From contig CAZKWF010000036.1 of assembly GCA_964556565.1 (NCBI GenBank), positions 1-14,235 of the forward strand: a DNA stretch of 14,235 bases. Direction: 5' to 3'. Positions 7,527 through 13,529 of this stretch are shown here, piece after piece (position 1 is the stretch's first letter; every line of letters begins with the position of its first letter). Position numbers and translations under genes: made by a program. Below the pieces are notes generated by a model that saw only the letters and a list, made by a program, of their open reading frames with translations, was not told the DNA's origin and ran no database searches. The stretch comes from SOJZ01 sp964556565. GTDB lineage: Archaea; Thermoproteota; Bathyarchaeia; Bathyarchaeales; Bathyarchaeaceae.

Positions 7527-7586
7527 CCAGCCGTTATGTTTGATTGTACATATCGGTCGTCATAACTTAATAAGCATAACGGCAGG
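7527..7586 (-). promoter_or_regulatory. wtpA promoter/operator with ModE-like inverted repeat
   Basis: CCAGCCGTTATG at 7527-7538 and CATAACGGCAGG at 7575-7586 form an inverted repeat matching at 11 of 12 positions. Between them are TACATATCG (7547-7555) and a further CATAAC (7561-7566). The stretch 7532-7555, CGTTAT...TACATATCG, has the length and half-site pattern I recall for bacterial ModE operators (CGTTAT...ATAACG). A TATA-like CTTATTAAG sits at 7566-7574, placing the transcription start over the first half-site, so binding there would block wtpA. No ModE gene is in the window, so the regulator is inferred. Confidence 0.5.
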
Positions 7587-7830
7587 TTTTTCATCTTAAG
7601 GATGTATACACGCACTTGGAAACGATTGTGGAAGAAATGATGTCTTAAGGTCCTTGAAGGACCACAACGATCAAGCCTCGCTGAATCAGGTTTTCAGAGG
7701 TTTGGGAGCACCGAAATACGTACCCAAATCGGTATGCATGCGCAAAAAGATTGAAGAAATCGTCAGCAAGAAAAAACTGCATAAACTGTATGAAATGCAG
7801 TATGAGTGGCGTCCATTTCCAAGCTTGTGA
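7581..7830 (+). pseudogene. Decayed fragment of an unknown gene
   Basis: Two open frames without proper start codons read as one protein if joined by a frameshift. The first (7581-7655) encodes about 24 residues including DVYTHLETIVEEMMS and then a TAA; the second (7600-7830) encodes 76 residues including KDHNDQASLNQVFRGLGAPK and ends YEMQYEWRPFPSL. The C-terminal part is basic and helical (RKKIEEIVSKKKLHKLYE), looking like genuine protein rather than random codons. No ribosome site, no in-frame ATG near the front. I do not recognise the family. It lies between the wtpA control region and the end of the zinc-ribbon gene. A tiny real gene starting at TTG 7654 is the alternative, but it lacks a spaced ribosome site. 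Confidence 0.35.
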
Positions 7831-7845
7831 TCTATTTCATCACTT

Positions 7846-8085
7846 TCATTTCAGGCTTGATGGAGAAGAGGGAAGGAACCCAACTAGATGAATCCTACTT
7901 CCGCATCTGTTGCATTGTATTACCAGTTCTTCTAAAAATTCTTTTTTCATTTTTGTGTCTAAGATGGTGTAGACGTTTTCTGTTTCGTCTTCTGGAGATA
8001 TCATGGTTCCACAGTTGGGGCAGGCGAAATCTCCGCTTCCTTCGATTTTTGTTAGGTCTATTTTGAAGGCTTGGTCGTGTTTCAT
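7846..8085 (-). CDS. Small zinc-ribbon protein
   Basis: A 79-residue protein with one zinc-ribbon: C22xxC25 (ACPNCG) and C58xxC61 (QCNRCG), separated by an acidic loop and a helix (MKKEFLEELV). Such single-ribbon archaeal proteins have no assigned function; they may bind nucleic acid or partner proteins. Start ATG 8085 is preceded by AGGAAGG at seven bases, the best ribosome site in the neighbourhood. The short C-terminal tail FLPSSPSSLK is presumably disordered. It stands alone, with its own promoter to the right. Confidence 0.75.
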   Translation of the reverse strand: MKHDQAFKIDLTKIEGSGDFACPNCGTMISPEDETENVYTILDTKMKKEFLEELVIQCNRCGSRIHLVGFLPSSPSSLK

Positions 8086-8132
8086 TTTTTTTCCTTCCTG
8101 TGCACGATGGTTTTCGTTTTTAATTCTAGGAG

Positions 8133-8141
8133 TATAATAAC
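8133..8141 (-). promoter_or_regulatory. TATA box for the small zinc-ribbon gene
   Basis: Minus-strand GTTATTATACT lies about 50 bases before the ATG. A start near 8110 would give a 25-base leader carrying AGGAAGG. A second A/T element, TTCATAAAAG at 8141-8150, is a possible alternative. Confidence 0.35.
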
Positions 8142-8200
8142 TTTTATGAATGTTGAGTTAGTAGGCGGAAGATGTTTTTGCAAATTGTACCTAAATTAGT

Positions 8201-8280
8201 TTTGCCCTGAACCTTCGTGCCTTTGTTAAAAGCAAAAATTGTCAAGATCAGTTCTTTAACACCGATCATGACAGGGCAAC
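8201..8280. repeat. Nested inverted repeats between zinc-ribbon and methyltransferase genes
   Basis: TTGCCCTG (8202-8209) pairs with CAGGGCAA (8272-8279), and inside it TGTTAAA (8224-8230) pairs with TTTAACA (8255-8261) around a 24-base loop. Together they could form a two-stage hairpin on either strand in the gap 8151-8324, which otherwise shows no convincing gene. It could be a small RNA, a terminator-like structure for the methyltransferase transcript, or chance. Confidence 0.3.
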
Positions 8281-8324
8281 TTCTTTGTAACCCAACATGG
8301 AAATGACCCAGAATAAGCTCAAAA

Positions 8325-8798
8325 TCACCTATGATAAACGTATATTGTGTGAGATGGATAACCCAACCTTGGGTTTTCACAAAAATTGTCGATTTTGAAC
8401 GGTTTCCATCCCAGAACTTCGTAATCATGAGACACGATGCGGGTTCCATGTCTAAGTTCAGACTCAAGTTTCGGCCTCACCCTCTCATTTGCACTGGTCG
8501 TGAGATAGAGAGTAACAACATCCGCAAATCTCAAATCAACCTCAAACAAGTCGCGCTGAACAATTTTAACTCTGCCATCAAGGCCAAGCTCAGAAACCCT
8601 GCCATGAGCCTTCTTCACCAAGTCCTCCCTTAATTCGACTCCAACAGCATTGGCTCCGAACTCTTGAGCCGCCATTATAACTACCCGGCCGTCTCCACAG
8701 CCGAGGTCATAAACCGTCTCGCCGGGTCTCAACTCAGAGAGAGCGAGCATTTGACGCACCACTAGAGGTGGTGACGCAACATACGGCGCGATGTACAA
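8325..8798 (-). CDS. Class I SAM-dependent methyltransferase, FAM173/ATPSCKMT-like
   Basis: A 157-residue Rossmann methyltransferase. Motif I is VYDLGCGDGR (29-38), the acidic end of strand 2 is Glu55 in GVELRED, motif II is QRDLFEVDL (81-89), and strand 4 is ADVVTLYL (92-99). The order and wording, including ELRHGTRIVSHDYEVLGWKP, resemble the FAM173/ATPSCKMT lysine methyltransferases rather than RNA or small-molecule enzymes; this is from memory of the family. The N-terminus PYVASPPLVVRQML is the usual helix before motif I. Start is TTG 8798, with GTGAGG eight bases upstream and a stop five codons further up, so no earlier start exists. Substrate unknown; a protein lysine is the best guess. 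Confidence 0.85.
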   Translation of the reverse strand: MYIAPYVASPPLVVRQMLALSELRPGETVYDLGCGDGRVVIMAAQEFGANAVGVELREDLVKKAHGRVSELGLDGRVKIVQRDLFEVDLRFADVVTLYLTTSANERVRPKLESELRHGTRIVSHDYEVLGWKPFKIDNFCENPRLGYPSHTIYVYHR

Positions 8799-8834
8799 GC
8801 CGAATTCCTCACTTGATCATTTCTCGATGTCTAC

Positions 8835-8846
8835 TTATTTTATTTT
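8835..8846 (-). promoter_or_regulatory. Possible TATA element of the methyltransferase gene
   Basis: Minus-strand GAAAATAAAATAAG lies about 42 bases before the TTG start. Initiation near 8814 would leave a short leader that still contains GTGAGG. Confidence 0.3.
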
Positions 8847-8902
8847 CGAAAGTTCAAAGCTGAGTCTTGAAAACATTTCATTTCAAATCTACAGCGACAG
8901 CA

Positions 8903-9226
8903 TCAGGCAACGTACTTGGTCTGTTTCGCCTGAGGTTGCCTAGCCTCCCCACACTTTTTACAGCTTTGTTCACAAAGTTCAAGATATTTTTCCTCGCTTG
9001 TAAGCACAGTTTCAGCTGCTTTTCCACACAGTTCGCTTTGTTCTTCGCAACCCGCCTCCTTACACAATTGACTGATGAATAAGCAACATGCTTGGACATC
9101 TTCTTTGTTAAGCGCTACTCTGTTGGCGCGCACGAGTAGGCAGAGTTCCCTGGCTATCACACATGTCTTGATGTATTTGAATCGGTTGAGCACACGCTCC
9201 CGTTGTCTCTGACGGCTTACCTCCAA
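8903..9226 (-). CDS. Cys-rich helical-bundle protein, DUF326/copper-storage-like
   Basis: A 107-residue, apparently all-helical protein with ten cysteines at 22, 29, 47, 48, 55, 60, 67, 85, 89 and 92. They recur seven apart (22/29, 48/55, 60/67) or as CxxxCxxC (85/89/92), so they line one face of each of four predicted helices (about 5-37, 41-58, 60-75, 77-95). This is the pattern of DUF326-type four-helix bundles and resembles Csp copper-storage proteins, in which cysteines point into the core and bind metal. The tail PQAKQTKYVA looks loose. Start is TTG 9226, after GAGGGGTG; no downstream start has a better site. It has its own TATA box. Metal binding is inference; an antisense and a same-strand shadow frame are less plausible. 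Confidence 0.72.
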   Translation of the reverse strand: MEVSRQRQRERVLNRFKYIKTCVIARELCLLVRANRVALNKEDVQACCLFISQLCKEAGCEEQSELCGKAAETVLTSEEKYLELCEQSCKKCGEARQPQAKQTKYVA

Positions 9227-9272
9227 CTTCCACCCCTCAAAAACATGTGAACCTAACTCTTTAAGCTCTTCC

Positions 9273-9282
9273 TTTTTATACT
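9273..9282 (-). promoter_or_regulatory. TATA box of the Cys-rich gene
   Basis: Minus-strand GAAAGTATAAAAAGG is a strong BRE/TATA-like element. A start near 9252 gives a leader of about 26 bases containing GAGGGGTG. Confidence 0.5.
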
Positions 9283-9295
9283 TTCAGAATTCCAC

Positions 9296-9328
9296 GTAAC
9301 TAACACAAATCAACTTGAAGTAACTAAC
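9296..9328. repeat. Direct repeat GTAACTAAC upstream of the Cys-rich gene promoter
   Basis: GTAACTAAC occurs at 9296-9304 and 9320-9328, 24 bases apart start to start. Both copies lie just upstream of the TATA box at 9273-9282 on the side where an activator or metal-responsive regulator would bind. The second copy touches the stop codon of the DUF763 gene. Confidence 0.35.
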
Positions 9329-9329
9329 G

Positions 9330-10457
9330 TTACGGGGCGTATCGTCTAAGCCTCTGAAGCAACCTCAGCCTTTCCTTACCGCCTAACCGAGCGTTTTCAA
9401 CAGCGTTTTCCAGAACCCGGATAGATTTATCCATCGCCTCTCGATCCACTGGATACGGCACGCCGTCCTTTCCCCCGTACGCAAACGAGTATTTCACTGG
9501 GTCTTTCCAGCTTGGCGGTTCGCCGTAGATGAGTTCAGAGATTAAGGCGAGTCCTCGAACTGTGGCAGGTCCTATTCCTCGAATGCCAAGGAGTTCCTCG
9601 TAGTTTTTGGGCTGAAACTCGTAGGCTTCACGTAGCACCTTCCAATTGATTCGGCGAGGCATAGATAGAACGGCAATTGTGTAGTCGCTTTCTACTGATC
9701 GGTTTATCCATTCTTGTAGAGATTTCTGATGTATAGGCCTAATTGACTCAAACATCCGCTTGACATTTCTTGCACCTTCTTTTGAAATGTCAACTGAGGT
9801 TCTTCTGCATTCTTTGCTTTCTCTGGAAGTCATATTCAACGCGGCTTCTCTTCTTGTATTACCCACAATTGCTTCATGGGGTTCAACCATAAAACCTCTA
9901 TGGATGTCTTTATCTAGAGATTCTGAATGCCAATGATATCTTCTCGCGGTTCTGTCTTTCACGCTCATTCCTTGTTGAACAACCGCCCATTCTCCGCGTT
10001 CGGTTACAAAGAACGAATGGTGGTAGAGTGGGTATCCAGCCTGAATAGCTGTGTTGTCAACCTTTGCACTCATTCGACTCGCGTACCGTAAATCGTCGAT
10101 TCTACTTGTTGAGAAACCAAACTCTTCCCCTGCGTCGCTAATTTCAATAGGCGCTTGCCGTGAAGCCCTACCTTTCCCGCCACATACGACCAGTCCATGT
10201 TCGATCGGGTCTACAGCACTCTTTAAGACCCCTGTCAGAACTGTGGTCACGCCAGACGAGTGCCAATCATATCCTAGAACGCAGCCTAAAGCCTGAAACC
10301 AAAATGGATCCGAGATTCTGCACAAGAGCTCGTCTTGGCCATATTCGTCTACAATAACCGTGACGATTTCTCTTGCGAGTTTAATCATTCGGGTGACAAG
10401 CCATCTGGGTGCTCTTCCGTAATGGAGTGGAAGCCTTGCAACTCCCGTTCTCTTCAA
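9330..10457 (-). CDS. DUF763 family protein with helix-hairpin-helix motif
   Basis: A 375-residue DUF763 protein. The hallmark N-terminus KRTGVARLPLHYGRAPRWL is present, followed by the conserved core (DPFWFQALGCVLGYDWHSSG; SRIDDLRYASRMSAKVDN; YPLYHHSFFVTERGEW; ARRYHWHSE) and a C-terminal helix-hairpin-helix, LLGIRGIGPATVRGLAL. The hairpin GIRGIGP suggests binding to DNA or RNA; the many conserved Asp, Arg and His residues of the core suggest an enzyme, perhaps nuclease-like, but no activity can be claimed. GGTGA directly abuts the ATG at 10463, whereas the TTG at 10457 lies six bases beyond it and gives MKRTG, the family's usual start, so I choose 10457. It is a single-gene unit with the promoter at 10500-10508. 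Confidence 0.9.
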   Translation of the reverse strand: MKRTGVARLPLHYGRAPRWLVTRMIKLAREIVTVIVDEYGQDELLCRISDPFWFQALGCVLGYDWHSSGVTTVLTGVLKSAVDPIEHGLVVCGGKGRASRQAPIEISDAGEEFGFSTSRIDDLRYASRMSAKVDNTAIQAGYPLYHHSFFVTERGEWAVVQQGMSVKDRTARRYHWHSESLDKDIHRGFMVEPHEAIVGNTRREAALNMTSRESKECRRTSVDISKEGARNVKRMFESIRPIHQKSLQEWINRSVESDYTIAVLSMPRRINWKVLREAYEFQPKNYEELLGIRGIGPATVRGLALISELIYGEPPSWKDPVKYSFAYGGKDGVPYPVDREAMDKSIRVLENAVENARLGGKERLRLLQRLRRYAP

Positions 10458-10499
10458 AAGCATTCACCTAGATTCAAAATATAGTAACACGAACAATCG

Positions 10500-10508
10500 T
10501 TTAAACTT
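10500..10508 (-). promoter_or_regulatory. TATA box of the DUF763 gene
   Basis: Minus-strand AAGTTTAAA is followed about 25 bases later by the likely start near 10476, giving a short leader that includes TAGGTGA. The gap 10464-10557 holds no gene. Confidence 0.4.
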
Positions 10509-10557
10509 GAAGTGAGAGAACATGAGCTGCGATGGGAGTTCTGTCTTCTCGTGAGCA

Positions 10558-11655
10558 CTAGATCATAATGCCGTTCTTCATTATTTCTTTGGTTACACCA
10601 CTTGTGTACGTCGCCTCTATCGTCGGCTTGTCAGCCAACATATCTGCGTGATATCTGATGTTTCCAAGAGCCAGATGGCATGTGCCACGGAGCTTTTCGT
10701 CTTCCAGCATGTTTCCAGTTACCCTTGCCTTCTCATTCAGACCAATTCCCACCTCTTCAAGAACCGTTGGCAAGCCATACCTTTGCTGAGTTGCCAGCAT
10801 CTCTTCAAACACAGAACGAGGACCCGGGTCATCGCACATGAAATCGGTGGCGACACCGTCCTTGAATTCAACGGTAATCAGTTTTTCAGGATTGATTCTT
10901 CCATGGTAGCCGCCGATGCAAACATCACAAACCCACGTGCCATCAGCGACCAGTTTGACTGGATAGTGTTGAACTACTTTTTTTCCAGCTTCTTTGTCTT
11001 GAACTTCGATGAACTTGCCTTTTTCTGCCCATACTTCTCCAACGGGCAGATTGCCGAATTTTCCGGGTTTGCCATAAACGTTTGGGGGCACGATTATGCA
11101 GTCGGTTTCAAACTTTACGATTTCTGGAATCGTTATCTTGATGTTGGCTCCGCTGGGTGCCGTTATATGCAGTTCTTTGACGTTCTGTAATTTCTGCAGC
11201 ATTATCTCTGCTTCGTCTGCAAGTGCTTTGTAGTCACACTGCAATGGACCGTTAACAGCCATATCTAAGGTGATGTCAGGAGAATGAGCCCAGCTGATTG
11301 GAACTTCTTCTATTGTTTTGAACAGCAACTCTATTCTGGCGCCTAATTCTTTCAAACTCCAATCTGGGTGTTTGCTGTAATCGAAAAGTCCCATCCCTCC
11401 CTTTGGTGTTTTTTCTCGAAGTAGCTTTAGAAGTTCTTCTGGGAAATGTTTGTAGGGCTTGTCAGAAGAAAGATCAAATCTCTTAACGTTCAATCTGCAG
11501 TTTTGGGCCGCTTTCAAGGCAGCGTCAGTTAATACTGGTGAATTTCTGTTGACAACGAGGTAAGAATCTGCGGGCTTCAATCTCTGGCAATGCCGCATAA
11601 ACTCCGCTAGTTTGCTCACAACTTTGTCAAGATTTTTTGCACTCAACGTTTGCAT
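10558..11655 (-). CDS. M29-type metallo-aminopeptidase
   Basis: A 365-residue cytosolic aminopeptidase of the M29 (AmpS/AmpT thermophilic aminopeptidase) type, which removes N-terminal residues from peptides with a two-metal site. The expected ligands are visible: Glu207 in GNLPVGEVW, Glu301 in LEEVGIGLN, His327 in GTCHLALG, and His336 with Asp338 in YHADML. An N-terminal alpha/beta domain (about 1-125) precedes the catalytic part. The frame opens at TTG 11670, but the TATA box at 11681-11686 lies about 28 bases before ATG 11655, implying a leaderless mRNA that starts at this ATG (MQTLSAKN). The TTG would need a start site further upstream. It is a single gene. Substrate preference is unknown. 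Confidence 0.88.
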   Translation of the reverse strand: MQTLSAKNLDKVVSKLAEFMRHCQRLKPADSYLVVNRNSPVLTDAALKAAQNCRLNVKRFDLSSDKPYKHFPEELLKLLREKTPKGGMGLFDYSKHPDWSLKELGARIELLFKTIEEVPISWAHSPDITLDMAVNGPLQCDYKALADEAEIMLQKLQNVKELHITAPSGANIKITIPEIVKFETDCIIVPPNVYGKPGKFGNLPVGEVWAEKGKFIEVQDKEAGKKVVQHYPVKLVADGTWVCDVCIGGYHGRINPEKLITVEFKDGVATDFMCDDPGPRSVFEEMLATQQRYGLPTVLEEVGIGLNEKARVTGNMLEDEKLRGTCHLALGNIRYHADMLADKPTIEATYTSGVTKEIMKNGIMI

Positions 11656-11679
11656 ATCTAATCGAAGCAAAATCTCCGC

Positions 11680-11688
11680 TTATAAAGG
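11680..11688 (-). promoter_or_regulatory. TATA box of the aminopeptidase gene
   Basis: Minus-strand CCTTTATAAGC is a near-ideal archaeal TATA element. Its centre is about 28 bases from ATG 11655, the standard distance to a transcription start, so the message is probably leaderless. Confidence 0.5.
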
Positions 11689-11739
11689 TATACGAGTATC
11701 CGCACAATTGGATTGGGCGGAAACATTTGAAAGATGTTT

Positions 11740-12141
11740 CTACTCTTTTTTCGCTCTAGCTTGTAGATTCTCTATTTTTGTCTTCAAGTCCTTTAACCTT
11801 TGTTTGAAAATCTCCTCTTCCCTTGCGGGTGCATGTTCCAGGGCTTCCTTCAACGAACTTAGATACCCTGATCTTTCCGAAGAGGCGAAGATAACATAGG
11901 TTGCCCCTACGAATGCCAACACAAATCCGCTTAGGGTCATGGACAGACTTATCAAGCTCGTGGGATCAGAGGTTTGTTTCCAAGGAATAAACATGAACCA
12001 ATCAGGGTTCCCAACAGTGATGAAAGTGATAAGCAGCCCTCCGACAAGCAAGGTCATACCTAAAATAATCAGCAAGAATCCGACAGATTCTTTTTGCCTT
12101 GATTCCGCTGCCTTCTCACGAATGTACTCTTCGAATGACAT
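11740..12141 (-). CDS. Two-helix membrane protein with C-terminal coiled coil
   Basis: A 133-residue membrane protein of no family I recognise. A charged N-terminus (EEYIREKAAESRQKES) leads into membrane helix 1 (about 20-43, rich in Leu/Ile/Gly); a short loop with GNPDWFMFIPWKQ lies outside or at the membrane face; membrane helix 2 spans about 62-86. The tail from 95 is highly charged and heptad-like (EEEIFKQRLKDLKTKIENLQ), suggesting a cytoplasmic coiled coil for self-association or partner binding. Start ATG 12141 has only a weak ribosome site (GTGAAG), with a TATA-like ATAAAACTT near 12176-12184. It stands alone between the aminopeptidase and zinc-ribbon genes. Confidence 0.75.
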   Translation of the reverse strand: MSFEEYIREKAAESRQKESVGFLLIILGMTLLVGGLLITFITVGNPDWFMFIPWKQTSDPTSLISLSMTLSGFVLAFVGATYVIFASSERSGYLSSLKEALEHAPAREEEIFKQRLKDLKTKIENLQARAKKE

Positions 12142-12175
12142 GAATCTTCACACTTATTCCTCTAAATAGATAGGT

Positions 12176-12185
12176 AAGTTTTATG
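12176..12185 (-). promoter_or_regulatory. Possible TATA box of the two-helix membrane protein gene
   Basis: Minus-strand TTCATAAAACTTA lies about 40 bases before ATG 12141, which would give a leader of about 14 bases. Confidence 0.3.
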
Positions 12186-12255
12186 AAGTCCGGCTTCAGA
12201 TTTCAAGGAGCTAAAAATTATTAGCTCTTGCATGCATAGCATGTACAATGATTGC

Positions 12256-12751
12256 TTAGCCCAGCAAACATTTTATCGCTTCTGGGCATGTAAGACATTC
12301 GTTTGGGATCGAAGAGTTTTTTGCCCGTCCTTTCAAGTATCCCAAATAGTGAGGACAGTTTTGTGGACCTGCCTTGCCAGTCTCGACTGGTTCAACCGGC
12401 TTTTTGACTGATGATTTTGCGGTACTTTCCTGTTCAGTCGTGATGTCCAGTTTTGACATGCAATAGGGACAAACGTAAAAGACGGTCTCCTCGGGTCCCC
12501 TAGATAAGTCGATCATCTTTAGTGGTTCAGGTATGGTCTTTCCACATTTTTTGTTTGGGCAAGTAAGATCCCCAGATTTCGGATGTGTCTGGTGTGTTGG
12601 AGAAGAGTTCTGTTGCTTCGTTGGGATGGATTCAGGACTAGGATCCTCTTTTGGGTTTTCTGATTCGAGTGCGGGTTCTTCCTTGTTTTCGATTCTGGAT
12701 CTCAGGAGCCGTGTTATATGTTTCTTCGTTTGGCCTCACCTTTTCGTTCAT
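12256..12751 (-). CDS. Archaeal zinc-ribbon protein with frameshifted 5' end
   Basis: The obvious ATG start (12516) gives 86 residues but cuts the first zinc ribbon in half. The same frame runs open to 12735 and encodes, before that ATG, DLTCPNKKCGKTIPEPLK, which supplies the first CPxxxC knuckle to match VCPYCMSKL. A second cysteine set follows: NCPHYLGYLKGR and ECLTCPEAIKC. The open frame has no ATG, GTG or TTG. A good start (ATG 12751, AGGA upstream) lies in the next frame and reads MNEKVRPNEETYNTAPEIQN before ending at TAG 12638. Skipping one base around 12690-12695 would join this to NKEEPALESENPKED, an acidic linker. A sequencing or assembly error, a recent mutation, or programmed shifting could explain it. 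Function unknown. Confidence 0.7.
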
Positions 12752-13045
12752 TTTCCTGTAAGTTGACAAAAATGTTGTGAATTGAAGATCATTATTGCAA
12801 GCATGCACTCCAACACGTTATTCATATCTGCGTAAATACATGATATCTTGTTCTGGTTTGCCAACTGCTTCTTTGGCCACTCTTTTTTTCGCTTTCACAG
12901 TATTCACTAAGGATCCTTGGCTTTTCAGGGTATTTGTCGTTTATGAATCCGAAATATGGATGTGGCGTGCATGCAGGAACCTGAACACAACTGACGTCCC
13001 CCAAGAATTTCAAAGAAAAAACAGCTGGATAACAAAAGTTCAGTT
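12752..13045. other. 294-base gap without a convincing gene
   Basis: Only weak open frames are seen: a 63-residue minus frame from TTG 13013 (no ribosome site) and an 84-residue plus frame from 12795. Neither resembles a known protein. The left end presumably holds the promoter of the zinc-ribbon gene. Palindromic GCATGC near 12800 is short and may be chance. Confidence 0.4.
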
Positions 13046-13522
13046 TTAAGGTTTTAGTAGTTTACCTTCATGGTCAATTTCCATGCTTCGAATTCTAGTG
13101 GTGGCGATAGGAACGCAATCTTCTGCGGGAACCATGTCAATGACTATTATGCTTAAGTGATGCAATCCCTTTACTCTTCGTTTTTCGTTGATTTCATGCG
13201 CAACTGATTCGGTCTCCCGGCTTACAACCAAAGCGTCCAGTTCATTACTTGACAGCGTAACACCGTAATGGTCATATAGAGGAACAATCTCTGCTCGTTC
13301 AAGCAAACCCTTCCTCCTGAGAAAGCTTTTCAGTTCTTCCAATCGAACGTCGTAGGTCGCCACTTTATGAGGTTTCTCCATTTTTTGGACCAAAACATCT
13401 ACGGAAAGCCCCACTAGGACTCGTTTGCCAACTTCAAAGGCTTTAAGTATCAATGCTCTGTGACCTTTATGAAATTCGTCGAACGTTCCACCAACAGCTA
13501 CATTTTTGAACCTCTTCTCCAC
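13046..13522 (-). CDS. coaD: Phosphopantetheine adenylyltransferase, archaeal type
   Basis: This enzyme transfers AMP from ATP to 4'-phosphopantetheine, giving dephospho-CoA, the penultimate step of CoA synthesis. The nucleotidyltransferase signature GGTFDEFHKGH is near the N-terminus and the second motif, IATTRIR, near the C-terminus (ISSTRIR-like). LVVSRET lies between. The frame opens at GTG 13549, but AGGTGA followed by seven bases leads to GTG 13522, giving MEKRFKNVAVGGTF and 158 residues, the usual archaeal length. That start is seven bases after the pantoate kinase stop, instead of a 20-base overlap. The pair is an operon of CoA genes. Family assignment is firm. Confidence 0.92.
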   Translation of the reverse strand: MEKRFKNVAVGGTFDEFHKGHRALILKAFEVGKRVLVGLSVDVLVQKMEKPHKVATYDVRLEELKSFLRRKGLLERAEIVPLYDHYGVTLSSNELDALVVSRETESVAHEINEKRRVKGLHHLSIIVIDMVPAEDCVPIATTRIRSMEIDHEGKLLKP

Positions 13523-13529
13523 GGCAAGG

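Noticed and set aside
8144..8467. 107-residue leftward frame covering the end of the methyltransferase gene
   Set aside because: It overlaps the well-supported methyltransferase in another frame for over 140 bases, lacks a ribosome site, and its composition is not like a conserved protein.
8867..9082. Rightward frame opposite the Cys-rich gene
   Set aside because: The leftward frame has ribosome site, TATA box and regular heptad cysteines; the antisense frame has none of these.
10648..11190. 180-residue rightward frame
   Set aside because: It is antisense to the M29 aminopeptidase, whose metal-ligand motifs are intact; the translated sequence has no recognisable motif.
12533..12766. 77-residue rightward frame rich in Phe, Ser and Gly
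   Set aside because: It is the antisense of the acidic linker and first zinc knuckle of the leftward zinc-ribbon gene.
12822..13013. 63-residue leftward frame beginning at TTG, with several Cys and Tyr residues
   Set aside because: No ribosome site and no recognisable family; it stays a possibility only if homologues are found.
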